Below are positions 19,192 through 29,110 of a DNA stretch of 64,000 nt, piece by piece. This DNA comes from CALMZY01 sp052033915 (GTDB lineage Bacteria; Verrucomicrobiota; Kiritimatiellia; CAIQIC01; JAGNIJ01): positions 62,001-126,000 of the forward strand of contig JBPOJF010000006.1 of assembly GCA_052033915.1 (NCBI GenBank), read 5' to 3'. A program made the translations under genes and the position numbers. The notes under the pieces are model-generated. The model made no database searches. It had not been told where the DNA came from and saw only the letters and a list, made by a program, of their open reading frames with translations. The first letter of the stretch is position 1. Each line of letters begins with the position of its first letter.

Positions 19192-19931
19192 GTCAGGACC
19201 TCGGCCGGCCCTTCTTCCCGAATCGCAATCGAGTGCTCAAAATGCACGGACGGCTTCTGATCCCGGGTCCGTACGGTCCACCCATCCCCCATGACATCGA
19301 CCTCAAACATCCCCATGTTGATCATGGGCTCAACGGCCAACGTCATCCCCGCCTTGAGCCTGGGCCCTTTTCCCGGCGGCCCATAGTTCGGGATCTGCGG
19401 ATCCTCGTGCATACTGCGGCCGACCCCGTGCCCCACAAAATCGCGCACCACCGAGTAGCCCGCATCCACCGCAACAGTTTCGATCGCATGTGACACGTCG
19501 GACAACCTCGCCCCCGCGACAGCCGTATCCACCGCGACGTCCAAGGCCTTCTGCCCGGTGTGGACGAGACGGATCACTTCCGGGTCCGTTACGCCGACCA
19601 TCACCGTCCTGGCCGTATCCCCCACGAAGCCGTCATAGACAACCCCCACGTCAAGACTCACGATGTCGCCCATTTGAATTCTCCGGGGGCCGGGAATCCC
19701 GTGGACGACTTCGTCGTTCACCGAAACACAAATATAACCGGGGTAACCCCGATATCCAAAGAACGCGCTCTTGCCGCCCATCGAGGCGATCATCTCGGCG
19801 GCCAGAGCATCCAACTCGCCCGTCGTTACGCCGGGGCCCACCTTCCGCGCCACCTCATTCAACACCTCGGCCGCCATCCGGCCGCTGACTCGCATGTGGG
19901 CCAGATCATCAGGGCTTTTGATAATGATCAT
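19173..19931 (-). CDS. map: Methionine aminopeptidase, type I
   Basis: 252 residues; removes the initiator methionine from new proteins. The five metal ligands are visible: two Asp in SLDVGVVYDGFVGDTAR, His in GHGVGR, Glu in VEPMIN and Glu in HFEHSIAI. Its ATG overlaps the adk stop by four bases and its end overlaps infA, the usual adk-map-infA arrangement. Confidence 0.97.
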   Translation of the reverse strand: MIIIKSPDDLAHMRVSGRMAAEVLNEVARKVGPGVTTGELDALAAEMIASMGGKSAFFGYRGYPGYICVSVNDEVVHGIPGPRRIQMGDIVSLDVGVVYDGFVGDTARTVMVGVTDPEVIRLVHTGQKALDVAVDTAVAGARLSDVSHAIETVAVDAGYSVVRDFVGHGVGRSMHEDPQIPNYGPPGKGPRLKAGMTLAVEPMINMGMFEVDVMGDGWTVRTRDQKPSVHFEHSIAIREEGPAEVLTCVKRK

Positions 19932-20587
19932 GACGAACAGGAAGCCCGCAGCACAGACACGATCTCCGCCTGCGTGTCCTCTTTCTTCTTGCTTCCATCA
20001 ACGCGGACAAGAACATTTTTCCGCTCGTAGTGGTCGATCAGACTCTGGGTCTGTTTTTTGAACACTTCGAGGCGGTTCAGGACGGTCTCTTCCGCGTCAT
20101 CGCTTCGCTGGTACAAAGGGCCCTGGCAGAGATCGCACACCCCGGCGACCTTGGGAGGGATATTCCGAATGTGATAGACGGCGCCGCAACTCTTGCAGAC
20201 CCGGCGGCCGGAAAGGCGATCGACCAGGACATCCCGGGGCACGTCCAACAGGAAGACATGCTCGACCCGTCCTCCGTGACGGTTGAGGACTTCATCGAGC
20301 ATCAGCGCCTGCTCCGTGGTCCGGGGGAAACCGTCAAACATGTAGTGGGCGTCTGCCTTCCCCCCCTCGAGACGCTCCGTCACGATCTTCATGATCACGT
20401 TGTCGGGAACCAACTCACCCTTCTCCATGTAGGCCTTGGCCTCCAGGCCTACCGGCCTGCCGGCCTTGACCGCGGCGCGCAGCATATCGCCGGTGGAGAC
20501 GTGAACATAATCGGTCGCGCTCTTGATGCCTTCCGCAATGGTTCCTTTGCCGGCGCCCGGCGCTCCGAGAAGAATGATTGCTTTCAT
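19928..20587 (-). CDS. adk: Adenylate kinase, zinc-LID type
   Basis: 219 residues; interconverts ATP, AMP and ADP. P-loop GAPGAGKGT at residues 8-16, FPRTTEQA AMP-site segment near 85, and a LID with four cysteines (CKSCGAVYH and CDLC) that would bind zinc. Lies between secY and map with a four-base overlap into map. Confidence 0.97.
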   Translation of the reverse strand: MKAIILLGAPGAGKGTIAEGIKSATDYVHVSTGDMLRAAVKAGRPVGLEAKAYMEKGELVPDNVIMKIVTERLEGGKADAHYMFDGFPRTTEQALMLDEVLNRHGGRVEHVFLLDVPRDVLVDRLSGRRVCKSCGAVYHIRNIPPKVAGVCDLCQGPLYQRSDDAEETVLNRLEVFKKQTQSLIDHYERKNVLVRVDGSKKKEDTQAEIVSVLRASCSS

Positions 20588-20592
20588 AGAGC

Positions 20593-21939
20593 CTACCTCC
20601 GTGAACGGAGTCTTCCCTTCTTCAGGAAGCCATCATAGTGGCGCATAATGAGGTGGGATTCGACCTGACGCATCGTGTCGAGCATAACGCCCACGATAAT
20701 CAGGAGGCTGGTGCCGCCCATGAACGAGGCGACGATCCACGGGATCCGAAACTGCTGGGCCATCACGGTCGGCAGGACCGCGATCACCGTGAGGAACAAG
20801 GCGCCCGCCAGCGTGATACGCGTCATGGTCTTGTCCAGAAAATCCGCGGTCGGTCGGCCGGGGCGGATGCCGGGAACGTAGCCGCCGTACTTCTTCAAGT
20901 CATCCGCAATCTGGATGGGGTTGAACTGCGTGGCCACCCAGAAATACGAGAAGAAGAGAATCATCAACCCATAGAGGATGTTGTACGTCGGCGTTCCGTA
21001 GTAGAGATGCGCCGACAACTGTTTGAAGAAGTCCAGGGGAATCATGCTCAGCAACTTCGAGGGGAACATGAGAATGGCCTGCGCAAAGATGATGGGCATC
21101 ACGCCGGAGTAATTGACCCGCAGGGGCATGTAGGTGCTCTGCCCGCCGTAAATCTTTCGCCCGATCACCCTCTTGGCATACTGCACGGGAATCTTCCTCT
21201 GAGCCTGCGTCACGGCAATGGTCCCGGCGACGACCAGGAAGATCATCACCAGCAGGCCGATGAGATGGAAAGGGCTGAACTGGGCCACGCCATCCACGGG
21301 CTTGAACATATTGACCGTGGCCTGAACCGCGTTGGGAAGGCGGCTGACAATACTGATCGTAATGATCAGGGATATCCCGTTGCCAATGCCCCGCGCGGTG
21401 ATCTGTTCACCCAGCCACATCAGGAGCATCGTGCCCGTCGTCATGGTGATGACCGTCAGCAAGCGGAACCCCAGTCCCGGAATCATGACGATGTTGCGGT
21501 CGATCCCGAGGCTCTCGGGATGCTCCAGGGTGACAGCCATCGCATACCCCTGCACCAGACAGAGGAAAACAGTCAGGTAGCGGCCGTACTGCGTGATCTT
21601 CTGGCGGCCCGTATCTCCTTCGCGCGCCAGACGCTCAAGAGTGGGGATCACTGCCGTCAACAGCTGAAGAATGATCGACGCGCTGATGGACGGCATGATG
21701 CCCAGCGCGCCCACCGCGCAATTCTCCAAAGCGCCCCCGCTGAACAGGTCGAAGATCCCCAGAAGCCCCCCTCCCGCGGACGCCCTGATCTGGGCCATGA
21801 ACTCCCGCAGAGCCACTGCATCCACGCCCGGCGTCGGAATGGCCGCGATCAGGCGAGCGATGAAAATGAGTCCGAACGTGAAGAAAATCCGCTGTCGCAA
21901 CTCAGGAATCTTCAGACTGTTTGAAAACGCAGAGAGCAT
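20593..21939 (-). CDS. secY: Protein translocase subunit SecY
   Basis: 448 residues, ten membrane helices. It forms the protein-conducting channel of the inner membrane with SecE (also in this window). Characteristic segments are PTPGVDAVALREFM, GIGNGISLIITISIVS and the cytoplasmic loop QRKIPVQYAKR. Follows rplO and precedes adk. Confidence 0.98.
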   Translation of the reverse strand: MLSAFSNSLKIPELRQRIFFTFGLIFIARLIAAIPTPGVDAVALREFMAQIRASAGGGLLGIFDLFSGGALENCAVGALGIMPSISASIILQLLTAVIPTLERLAREGDTGRQKITQYGRYLTVFLCLVQGYAMAVTLEHPESLGIDRNIVMIPGLGFRLLTVITMTTGTMLLMWLGEQITARGIGNGISLIITISIVSRLPNAVQATVNMFKPVDGVAQFSPFHLIGLLVMIFLVVAGTIAVTQAQRKIPVQYAKRVIGRKIYGGQSTYMPLRVNYSGVMPIIFAQAILMFPSKLLSMIPLDFFKQLSAHLYYGTPTYNILYGLMILFFSYFWVATQFNPIQIADDLKKYGGYVPGIRPGRPTADFLDKTMTRITLAGALFLTVIAVLPTVMAQQFRIPWIVASFMGGTSLLIIVGVMLDTMRQVESHLIMRHYDGFLKKGRLRSRR

Positions 21940-21962
21940 GAGGAGTTCGTTTCCCTGTTGTG

Positions 21963-22412
21963 CTACTTGACCACCTGGCAGGCGCCGCCGGCGGACTCGA
22001 TCTTGGTCTTGGCGGATGCGCTAAACGCGTGAGCCTTCACCACCAGTTTCGTCTTCAGTTCTCCCCCGCCCAGAATCTTCACGAGTTGAACGGGACCGGA
22101 TACAAGACCTTCCCGACGCAAAAGGTCGACCGTCACCTCGGTTCCTTCCTTGAACTTCGAAAGGGATCCGACGTTGACCGGCACGTACTCTTTCCCCGCC
22201 GAGCTGGTAAATCCGCGCTTCGGAATTCGCCGGATGAGACGCATCTGGCCGCCTTCAAAGGTCGGCTTGCGCTTGTGGCCCTTGCGGGACATTTGCCCCT
22301 TGTTGCCCTTCCCGGCCGTCCGGCCCTTGCCTGAAGATTCACCCCGGCCGACGCGCATGCGCCGCCGCTTGGAGCCCGGGGTCCTGGTCAATGTATGCAA
22401 GCTCAGTGTCAT
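21963..22412 (-). CDS. rplO: 50S ribosomal protein L15
   Basis: 149 residues with the glycine-rich GRGESSGKGRTAGKGNKGQ region near residue 22 and QMRLIRRIPKRGF. It begins two bases after the rpsE stop; the rpmD gene that normally lies between them is absent. Confidence 0.97.
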   Translation of the reverse strand: MTLSLHTLTRTPGSKRRRMRVGRGESSGKGRTAGKGNKGQMSRKGHKRKPTFEGGQMRLIRRIPKRGFTSSAGKEYVPVNVGSLSKFKEGTEVTVDLLRREGLVSGPVQLVKILGGGELKTKLVVKAHAFSASAKTKIESAGGACQVVK

Positions 22413-22414
22413 GA

Positions 22415-22915
22415 TTAGACTTCCATTTTACGGACCGCGACCGCTTCCTCGCGCGATCTCAACTGTTCGAGCGCGGTGATCGTGGCCTTCACCACGTTAA
22501 GCTGGTTGCTGGAACCCAGCGACTTCGCCAGCACGTCGCGCACGCCAGCCAGGTCCAGAACCGCGCGCACGCCGCCGCCCGCGATCACGCCGGTACCCGG
22601 CGACGCCGGCTTCAGCAGGACCAGCGCCGCGCCGTATTTTCCCGTCACTTCGTGGGGAAGCGTCTGGTCCTTCATGGTCACGCGGAACATAGCCCGCTTG
22701 GCCTGCTCGGTGGCCTTGCGAATGGCATCCGCCACTTCGTTCGCCTTGCCAAGGGCATATCCCACGCTTCCCTTGCGGTCACCCACCACCACCAACGCGC
22801 TGAAACTGAAACGGCGCCCGCCCTTCACCACCTTGGCGCAACGGTTGACATGCACCACCCGCTCTTCCACTTCGCTCCGAGACTGGGTGTCCGCCGACAT
22901 TGAGTGCCTCGCCAT
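22415..22915 (-). CDS. rpsE: 30S ribosomal protein S5
   Basis: 166 residues. Contains [20 protein letters not shown] and [13 protein letters not shown], with [17 protein letters not shown] near residue 110. S5 contributes to decoding fidelity. The N-terminus has about ten extra residues before the conserved core; an internal Met6 is an alternative start. Confidence 0.97.
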   Translation of the reverse strand: MARHSMSADTQSRSEVEERVVHVNRCAKVVKGGRRFSFSALVVVGDRKGSVGYALGKANEVADAIRKATEQAKRAMFRVTMKDQTLPHEVTGKYGAALVLLKPASPGTGVIAGGGVRAVLDLAGVRDVLAKSLGSSNQLNVVKATITALEQLRSREEAVAVRKMEV

Positions 22916-22925
22916 CGCTACTCCT

Positions 22926-23291
22926 TTAGAACTTTAAACCCACTTCACGAGCGCCGTCCGCCAGGGCTTTCACACGGCCCTTATAGGCGAATCCGCCCCG
23001 GTCAAAGACGACGCTCTCAATTCCCTTTTCCTTCGCCGCCTTGGCGGCCGCCTGGCCCAATTGCTTGGCAACGTCCACTGTGTTCTTGCCCTTGGCGGCC
23101 GACTTCACATCCTTGATCACCGTTGACGCGGAGGCCAGCGTTGCGGCGGACACGTCGTCAATGAACTGCACGTACATGTGCTTGTTGGAAATGAAAACAC
23201 ACATGCGAGGCTTCTCCGCGGTGCCTCTCACTTTCCGCCGCACCCTCAGGTGCCGGCGGGTACGATAATCTGTCCTGGTTCTAAGTTTCAT
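22926..23291 (-). CDS. rplR: 50S ribosomal protein L18
   Basis: 121 residues; binds 5S r[22 protein letters not shown] and the C-terminal [24 protein letters not shown] match the family. Lies between rplF and rpsE. Confidence 0.97.
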   Translation of the reverse strand: MKLRTRTDYRTRRHLRVRRKVRGTAEKPRMCVFISNKHMYVQFIDDVSAATLASASTVIKDVKSAAKGKNTVDVAKQLGQAAAKAAKEKGIESVVFDRGGFAYKGRVKALADGAREVGLKF

Positions 23292-23296
23292 GATGA

Positions 23297-23833
23297 TTAA
23301 GCCACCGTCTTGCCGACCTTGCGCCGCACGTGTTCGCCCTTCAGCCTTACCCCCTTGCCCTTGTAGGGCTCCGGCGGGTAGAACGCCTTGATCCGGGCGC
23401 TGACCTCGCCGACCAAATGCTTGTCCGGCCCGCTCACGTTGATATTCGTGCCGTCGGCCACCTTCAGATCAACGCCCTCCGGAACCGTGAATTCGATGGG
23501 GTGCGAATACCCAAGAGCGAGGACCAGTTTCTTTCCCTGCAAATTCGCGCGGAACCCGACGCCCTGGATCTCCAGGTCCTTCGAGTATCCCTCATGCACG
23601 CCCTGAACCATGTTGGCGATCAGGCTGCGAGTTGTGCCGAAGACCGCCTTCGACTCCTTGTCCTCCCTGCTGCAGGCGAGTTCGACCCGACCGCCGTTGA
23701 TCTTCACGGCAATATAGGGATGAACTTCACGGGACAGTTCCCCCTTGGGACCCTTGACCGTGACCTTGGATCCCTGAACATTCACCGTGACCCCCGCGGG
23801 TATCGCAACCGGTTTTCTGCCTATTCTCGACAT
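23297..23833 (-). CDS. rplF: 50S ribosomal protein L6
   Basis: 178 residues. [17 protein letters not shown] and the C-terminal signature [20 protein letters not shown] are clear. Sits near the factor-binding site of the large subunit. Confidence 0.98.
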   Translation of the reverse strand: MSRIGRKPVAIPAGVTVNVQGSKVTVKGPKGELSREVHPYIAVKINGGRVELACSREDKESKAVFGTTRSLIANMVQGVHEGYSKDLEIQGVGFRANLQGKKLVLALGYSHPIEFTVPEGVDLKVADGTNINVSGPDKHLVGEVSARIKAFYPPEPYKGKGVRLKGEHVRRKVGKTVA

Positions 23834-23861
23834 TTCAGAATCCTCGTTTCAAAAGCACACG

Positions 23862-24260
23862 CTACCAGACGTAACACATGACCTCGCCGCCGGTCTTCGC
23901 GGAGCGCGCCTCCCGGTCCGTCATGATCCCCTGCGAAGTCGTCAAAATCGCAATGCCCATCCCACCCACCACCCTCGGGACATGGCTTGTCTGCACATAC
24001 CGCCGCAGACCCGGCTTGCTGATTCGACGAAGCCCGCGGATCACCGGGACGCGGCCCGGACCGTACTTCAGATGAACGCGAAGGTTCTTCTTCCCCCCGC
24101 CCCCTTCCGTCATGAAATCCTTGATGAAGCCTTCCTTTTTGAGAACCCGCGCTATCTCGCTCTTCACCGAAGAGTGAGGCATCTGTACGACATCCAAGCC
24201 TGCCTGACTCGCATTGCGAATCCGCGTCAACATATCGGCGATCGGATCAGAAACACTCAT
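23862..24260 (-). CDS. rpsH: 30S ribosomal protein S8
   Basis: 132 residues. DPIADMLTRIRNASQAGLDVV at the start and HVPRVVGGMGIAILTTSQGIM near the end are the family signatures. S8 binds helix 21 of 16S rRNA and in many bacteria represses the spc operon. Confidence 0.98.
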   Translation of the reverse strand: MSVSDPIADMLTRIRNASQAGLDVVQMPHSSVKSEIARVLKKEGFIKDFMTEGGGGKKNLRVHLKYGPGRVPVIRGLRRISKPGLRRYVQTSHVPRVVGGMGIAILTTSQGIMTDREARSAKTGGEVMCYVW

Positions 24261-24281
24261 GCTTTCTCCATCCTGAACTGG

Positions 24282-24467
24282 TTACCAACTGGCCTTGACC
24301 ACGCCGGGAATCTTGCCCTCGGAGGCCAGCTCCCTGAAACAAATTCGGCAAAGCTGAAACTTGCGCATATACGCATGCTGTCTGCCGCAACGCCGGCACC
24401 GGTGATACTTCCGCGTGCTGAATTTCGGCGTCCGCTCCGCCTTCACCATCAATGAAATCTTAGCCAA
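24282..24467 (-). CDS. rpsN: 30S ribosomal protein S14, short zinc-binding type
   Basis: 61 residues, the short form. Two CxxC pairs (CRRCGR and CRICF) bind zinc. Found between rplE and rpsH as expected. Confidence 0.97.
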   Translation of the reverse strand: MAKISLMVKAERTPKFSTRKYHRCRRCGRQHAYMRKFQLCRICFRELASEGKIPGVVKASW

Positions 24468-24491
24468 CGCACATCCTCCGTTCTTGAGCCG

Positions 24492-25031
24492 CTAGGCATT
24501 CTCGAACGGCATTCCCAGGAGCTGCAGCAGCTCGCGGGCATCGTCGTTCGTCTGCGCCGTCGTGACCATGGTTATGTCCATCCCCTGGATCTTCTTGACC
24601 TGATCCGGCTGGATTTCCGGAAACAACGATTGCTCCTTCAACCCCAGCGTGTAATTGCCCCGGCCATCAAACCCCTTTCGGGAAACGCCGCGAAAGTCTC
24701 GAATATGGGGAAGAACGGCCGAAATCAACCGCTCCAGGAAATCGAACATCATCGGCCCGCGCAGGGTCACCTTGGCGCCGATCGCCATCCCGGACCGCAG
24801 CTTGAAATTGGCGATGCTCTTGCGCGCGTGCGTGATCACCGGCTTCTGGCCCGTGATCTTCATCAGGTCATCGGCCGCCGCCTTCAACGCGTCTTTATCC
24901 GCGCTCGCGCTGACGCTCATGTTCACCACGATCTTCAGCAGACGCGGCATTTGCATCGGGTTTTTGTACCGGCCCGAATCGCGAAGTTTCTTCGCGACTT
25001 CCGTCTTGTTTTTTTCTTGGAGTTTCACCAT
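24492..25031 (-). CDS. rplE: 50S ribosomal protein L5
   Basis: 179 residues; binds 5S rRNA and touches the P-site tRNA. PRLLKIVVNMSVS, ITGQKPVITHARKSIANFKL and RDFRGVSRKGFDGRGNYTLG are diagnostic. Preceded by rplX. Confidence 0.98.
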   Translation of the reverse strand: MVKLQEKNKTEVAKKLRDSGRYKNPMQMPRLLKIVVNMSVSASADKDALKAAADDLMKITGQKPVITHARKSIANFKLRSGMAIGAKVTLRGPMMFDFLERLISAVLPHIRDFRGVSRKGFDGRGNYTLGLKEQSLFPEIQPDQVKKIQGMDITMVTTAQTNDDARELLQLLGMPFENA

Positions 25032-25053
25032 GGGCTACCCATTCAGATTCACG

Positions 25054-25347
25054 TTATGCTTTCTTTGCCTTGCGGGCCTCAGCCTTATCTTCCGACTTCT
25101 TGTGCAGCTTGAGGTTCGAGATATGGACCGGCGCTTCCTTTTCGACAATCCCCCCCTTGGGGTTGTCCTGACTTTTCCGGAGATGCTTTTTGACAAAGTT
25201 AAAGCCTTCGACAATGGCGCGCTGGGACTCCGGAAACACCTGGAGAATCTTGCCTGTCTTCTTCGACGCGGCATCCTCTCCGCAGATCGCCTCCACAATG
25301 TCCCCTCGCTTGAACGGTATTTTCACTCGTGCGTGTGCGCTTTTCAC
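25054..25347 (-). CDS. rplX: 50S ribosomal protein L24
   Basis: 97 residues. KIPFKRGDIVEAICGEDAAS and KTGKILQVFPESQRAIVEG form the KOW region. The GTG at 25347 directly follows the rplN stop and is served by GAGGTGA upstream, so it is preferred; a second GTG seven codons in is possible. Confidence 0.96.
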   Translation of the reverse strand: MKSAHARVKIPFKRGDIVEAICGEDAASKKTGKILQVFPESQRAIVEGFNFVKKHLRKSQDNPKGGIVEKEAPVHISNLKLHKKSEDKAEARKAKKA

Positions 25348-25713
25348 TTAAATCACCTCGGGAGCCAGGGAAACCACCTTCATGTAGTTCTTCTCGCGTA
25401 ATTCACGCGCCACCGGCCCAAAAATACGGGTGCCGCGCGGATTCTTCTCGTCGTCGATCAAGACCACCGCGTTGTGATCGAACTTCAGGAACGACCCATC
25501 CGGCCGGCGGATCGCCTGCTTGGTCCTCACAACCAACGCGTTGTGCACTTCGCCCTTCTTCACCATGCCGACCGGTTGCGCTTCCTTGATGGACACTTTG
25601 ATAATGTCGCCGATGCGCGCAACCCGCTTTCGCTGGCCGAGCACATGGATACACTGGGCCCGGCGCGCACCGGTGTTGTCCGCCACATCCAAACTAGTTC
25701 TGGCTGCTATCAT
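25348..25713 (-). CDS. rplN: 50S ribosomal protein L14
   Basis: 121 residues. [20 protein letters not shown] and [20 protein letters not shown] are diagnostic. Its first 20 bases overlap the end of rpsQ. Confidence 0.98.
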   Translation of the reverse strand: MIAARTSLDVADNTGARRAQCIHVLGQRKRVARIGDIIKVSIKEAQPVGMVKKGEVHNALVVRTKQAIRRPDGSFLKFDHNAVVLIDDEKNPRGTRIFGPVARELREKNYMKVVSLAPEVI

Positions 25714-25999
25714 CCGAGTTCTCCAAGGCCGTTGCCTTGCCTTTCTTCAACACTTCCACCAGGCGCCACCGCTTCAGTTTGCTGAGGGGTCGGGTCTCCA
25801 CAATCCGGACCACATCCCCCTTGCGCGCCTCGTTTTTCTCATCATGCGCGTAATACTTCTTCGACCGTTTGATCTCCTTGCCGTACGTGGGGTGCCTAAA
25901 CCGGCGTTCGACGCCGACGACAACGGTCTTGTCCATCGAATCGCTGATCACGATGCCTTCGCGATTCTTTCGCACACCACGCTGACTCTTGCTGTCCAT
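25694..25999 (-). CDS. rpsQ: 30S ribosomal protein S17
   Basis: 101 residues from the ATG at 25999; a GTG two codons earlier abuts the rpmC stop and is an alternative. [20 protein letters not shown] and [22 protein letters not shown] match. OB-fold protein that binds 16S rRNA. Confidence 0.96.
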   Translation of the reverse strand: MDSKSQRGVRKNREGIVISDSMDKTVVVGVERRFRHPTYGKEIKRSKKYYAHDEKNEARKGDVVRIVETRPLSKLKRWRLVEVLKKGKATALENSDDSSQN

Positions 26000-26005
26000 G
26001 TTCAC

Positions 26006-26206
26006 CTACTTGGATTGGGTACGCTTACGCTCCTGCATGACGGTGAGAATCCGGGCCACCTCGCGCCGTAATTCGCGGATCCGGACCGCCTTTTCCAACT
26101 GGCCCGTCGACTGCTGCACGCGAAGATTGAAAAGCTCCTTCTTCGTCTCGTCGTACTTCTGACGCAGCTCCTCTTCCGTCAACTCTCTGTGTTCACTCGC
26201 CTTCAT
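26006..26206 (-). CDS. rpmC: 50S ribosomal protein L29
   Basis: 66 residues from the ATG at 26206, which matches the usual MKA-x-E-RELTEEEL start; another ATG four codons earlier at 26218 is possible. The helical hairpin includes KKELFNLRVQQSTGQLEK. Lies at the exit tunnel, where chaperones and SRP dock. Confidence 0.95.
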   Translation of the reverse strand: MKASEHRELTEEELRQKYDETKKELFNLRVQQSTGQLEKAVRIRELRREVARILTVMQERKRTQSK

Positions 26207-26223
26207 GCACACATCCATTGAAG

Positions 26224-26640
26224 TTAGTTATTTCCTCGCTTCAGAAACCGCGTTCGGATCGGCAGCTTCGTGGCGGCAATCCGAAGGGACTCCAGCGCCA
26301 GCGCTTCCGTCACGCCATCGATTTCAAACAGAACCCGCCCCGGCCTGACGACAGCCACCCACTTGTCCGTGGCGGCCTTTCCCTTGCCCATGCGGACCTC
26401 CAGGGGCTTCTTGCTGATCGGCTTGTCCGGGAAAACCCGAATCCACATCTTTCCCTTGCGTTTCAGGTTCCTGTTCACGGCCACGCGGCAAGCCTCAATC
26501 TGAATCGCCGTGAGCCAGACTCGCTCCAGCGCCTGGAGACCGTATTCGCCGAACTCCAGCGTGTTTCCGGACTGCGCAAAGCCCTTGCGGTTGCCCCGCT
26601 GGGACTTGCGGTACTTCACGCGTTTAGGCATAAGCGGCAT
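26224..26640 (-). CDS. rplP: 50S ribosomal protein L16
   Basis: 138 residues. [17 protein letters not shown], the [20 protein letters not shown] segment and [10 protein letters not shown] are diagnostic. The ATG at 26640 has GGAGAAG upstream and overlaps the rpsC end by 17 bases. Confidence 0.97.
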   Translation of the reverse strand: MPLMPKRVKYRKSQRGNRKGFAQSGNTLEFGEYGLQALERVWLTAIQIEACRVAVNRNLKRKGKMWIRVFPDKPISKKPLEVRMGKGKAATDKWVAVVRPGRVLFEIDGVTEALALESLRIAATKLPIRTRFLKRGNN

Positions 26641-27286
26641 GGGTCTTCTCCTTCACGGCCTCGACTTCTTCCTTCTTGCAGATCCAGACCTTGATGCCGA
26701 TCTTGCCGGCCATCGTGTGCGCCTCGGCAAATCCGTACTGGACATTGGCCCGCAGGGTGTGCAGGGGCACCTTGCCCTCCTTGTACCACTCGCGCCGAGC
26801 CAGTTCAGACCCGCCAAGCCGCCCGCTCGCGTGAATCTTGATGCCCAGAACGCCCATTTCCATGGCCATCTGGATGGCGCGCTTCATGGCGCGGCGGAAC
26901 GATACGCGGCGCTCCAACTGCAGCGTGATGTTCTCGGCGACAAGCTGCGCATTGGCGTCGGGATTCTTCACTTCCTTGATCTCAACGTAAATTTCCTTCT
27001 TCGTTTTCGCCGCAATATCCTCGCGCAGGCGCTCGATGTCCTGCCCCTTGCGGCCGATCACGATCCCCGGCCGGGCCGTGAACACGGTCACTCGGGCGCG
27101 GTTCGCGTAGCGTTCAATGATGACTTCCGGTACCGCCGCGTCCTTCAGGCGCGCCTTCACGAGATCGCGGATCATCAGATCCTCGTGAAGAAGACTCCCG
27201 AATTCCTTCTTGTCCGAATACCAGCGGGAGCGCCAGTCCTTGTTGACGGACACCCTGAATCCAATCGGATTTACTTTCTGGCCCAA
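26624..27286 (-). CDS. rpsC: 30S ribosomal protein S3
   Basis: 220 residues when read from a TTG at 27286, which yields the universal [11 protein letters not shown] start and has AAAGGAG upstream; the frame stays open a little further to 27307. The KH domain carries [20 protein letters not shown]3 forms part of the mRNA entry tunnel. Confidence 0.95.
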   Translation of the reverse strand: MGQKVNPIGFRVSVNKDWRSRWYSDKKEFGSLLHEDLMIRDLVKARLKDAAVPEVIIERYANRARVTVFTARPGIVIGRKGQDIERLREDIAAKTKKEIYVEIKEVKNPDANAQLVAENITLQLERRVSFRRAMKRAIQMAMEMGVLGIKIHASGRLGGSELARREWYKEGKVPLHTLRANVQYGFAEAHTMAGKIGIKVWICKKEEVEAVKEKTHAAYA

Positions 27287-27316
27287 GGCCGGTCTCCTTT
27301 CCTGCAAAAAGCCTGC

Positions 27317-27664
27317 TTATTTTGCCGACGGTTTTTCATCCGTCAACGTTATCTTTACGTGACTCATCCTTCGTATGATCGGGCGAACCATTCCGCGCGA
27401 TCGCGGCCAGAACCGCCTCATCTGCGGGCCGTGCTCGATTCGCGCCGTTTTAACGAAAAGGTTCTCAGCCGACAGCTTCGCGTTGTTTTCCGCGTTCGCA
27501 ATCGCCGACTTCAGTGTTTTCCGGATGTAGAACGCCGCCTTGCGCTCGCTGAACTCCACGATTTTCAGCGCGTCGGACACCGGAAGTCCTCTCAAGGCGC
27601 GCGCCAGATCTCTGGCTTTGGAGGGCGTCAGTCTTACAAACTTGGTTGTCGCTTGAATTTCCAT
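27317..27664 (-). CDS. rplV: 50S ribosomal protein L22
   Basis: 115 residues. TPSKARDLARALRGLPVSDA and the beta-hairpin tip GPQMRRFWPRSRGMVRPI, which lines the exit tunnel, are clear. Between rpsS and rpsC. Confidence 0.97.
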   Translation of the reverse strand: MEIQATTKFVRLTPSKARDLARALRGLPVSDALKIVEFSERKAAFYIRKTLKSAIANAENNAKLSAENLFVKTARIEHGPQMRRFWPRSRGMVRPIIRRMSHVKITLTDEKPSAK

Positions 27665-27695
27665 CGGTCTTACCTCAAATCTCGGGCGGCGCTCC

Positions 27696-27980
27696 CTACT
27701 TCAGCGCGATCACCTTGTCTGTCGCCGCGCCGTGTTTCCGGAACACCCGGGTCGGCGAAAACTCGCCCAAGCGGTGCCCGACCATATTTTCCGTCACGAA
27801 AACGGATGTGAATGTCTTGCCGTTATGAACCGAGAAGGTCAGCCCGACAAACTCCGGCAAAATCATGGACCGGCGCGACCACGTCTTCAGGGGGGTCTTC
27901 TGCCCGGACCGGATCATGGCCTCGGCGCGCTTCAACAGTTTCGCGTCTACAAACGGACCCTTTTTGATCGAGCGACTCAT
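27696..27980 (-). CDS. rpsS: 30S ribosomal protein S19
   Basis: 94 residues. [20 protein letters not shown] and the [21 protein letters not shown] core are diagnostic. Part of the small-subunit head. Three bases after rplB. Confidence 0.98.
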   Translation of the reverse strand: MSRSIKKGPFVDAKLLKRAEAMIRSGQKTPLKTWSRRSMILPEFVGLTFSVHNGKTFTSVFVTENMVGHRLGEFSPTRVFRKHGAATDKVIALK

Positions 27981-27983
27981 GGC

Positions 27984-28811
27984 TTACTTCTTCCTCCGCT
28001 GAATGATGAACCGGCCGGAAGGCTTCCGGCGGCAACGCGTCTTCTTTCCCTTCGCCAACTTGCCCCACGGGGAACGCGGATGGCCGCCGCCGGAGGTCCT
28101 GCCCTCGCCGCCGCCCATGACGTGATCGACCGGGTTCATGGCCACACCGCGAACGGTCGGACGCCATCCCAGCCAGCGCTTGCGTCCCGCCTTGCCGAGC
28201 GAAATGTTCTCGTGTTCCAGATTGCCGACCTGTCCAACCGTGGCATAACACTGAACGTTGATCATCCGGATTTCGCCCGACGGAAGCCGCACATGCGCGT
28301 GTTCACCCTCGCGCGCCATGATCTGGGCCGCCATCCCGGCGCCGCGGACCAATTGGCCGCCGCGTCCCGGATGCATCTCGATATTGTGAATCGGGGTGCC
28401 CAACGGAATCTCGGACAGAGGAAGCGCATTCCCCTCCAGGGCCTCGGCGTTCGGACCGGACACGATGGTGGAGCCCACCTTCAGCCCGTTCGGAGCCAAA
28501 ATGTAGCGCTTGTCGCCGTCCGCATAGAACAGCAGAGCGATGCGGGCGGATCGATTCGGATCATATTCGATCGCCGCGACCTTGGCGGGAACATCGTGCT
28601 TGTTCCTCTTGAAGTCGATGATGCGGATAAAGCGTTTGTGCCCTTTTCCGCGATGGCGCACCGTGATCCGCCCCATCGAGTTACGGCCCGCAGTGGCCTT
28701 CTTCCGCACAATCAGGGCCTTCTCAGGATGTTTCTTCGTGATCTCCTCGAACGAAGGACCCACGGTGTACCGCAGGCTCGCGGTCGTCGGTCTATATGTC
28801 TTCAAACCCAT
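27984..28811 (-). CDS. rplB: 50S ribosomal protein L2
   Basis: 275 residues from the ATG at 28811 ([15 protein letters not shown]). [19 protein letters not shown] and the C-terminal [17 protein letters not shown] are the universal signatures. L2 helps build the peptidyl-transferase centre. Longer upstream frame overlaps rplW and is not L2. Confidence 0.98.
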   Translation of the reverse strand: MGLKTYRPTTASLRYTVGPSFEEITKKHPEKALIVRKKATAGRNSMGRITVRHRGKGHKRFIRIIDFKRNKHDVPAKVAAIEYDPNRSARIALLFYADGDKRYILAPNGLKVGSTIVSGPNAEALEGNALPLSEIPLGTPIHNIEMHPGRGGQLVRGAGMAAQIMAREGEHAHVRLPSGEIRMINVQCYATVGQVGNLEHENISLGKAGRKRWLGWRPTVRGVAMNPVDHVMGGGEGRTSGGGHPRSPWGKLAKGKKTRCRRKPSGRFIIQRRKK

Positions 28812-28825
28812 GGCTGCATTTCCTC

Positions 28826-29110
28826 TTACGTGAGATCGATCTTGTCGCCCTCTTTCAGCGTCACCACGGCGCGCTTCCACGCCGCCGTCATCCCATAATT
28901 CATCGAGCGGAGGCGCTTCTGCTTGCCCCGCCGGTTCATGGTGTTGACCTTGGTCACCTTGACATTGAAAATCTTTTCGACGGCGTTCTTGATCTCAATC
29001 TTGTTGGCGGACGGATCCACCCGGAAGAGATACTGGTTATCCCGCTCCGTCAGATGAGTTCCCTTCTCTGTCAAAAGCAACTTGCGGATAATCGTACGGC
29101 CTTCCTTCAT
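28826..29110 (-). CDS. rplW: 50S ribosomal protein L23
   Basis: 94 residues. ATG at 29110 overlaps the rplD stop by four bases. [20 protein letters not shown] and [19 protein letters not shown] match the family. L23 is the main docking site for trigger factor and SRP at the tunnel exit. Confidence 0.97.
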   Translation of the reverse strand: MKEGRTIIRKLLLTEKGTHLTERDNQYLFRVDPSANKIEIKNAVEKIFNVKVTKVNTMNRRGKQKRLRSMNYGMTAAWKRAVVTLKEGDKIDLT

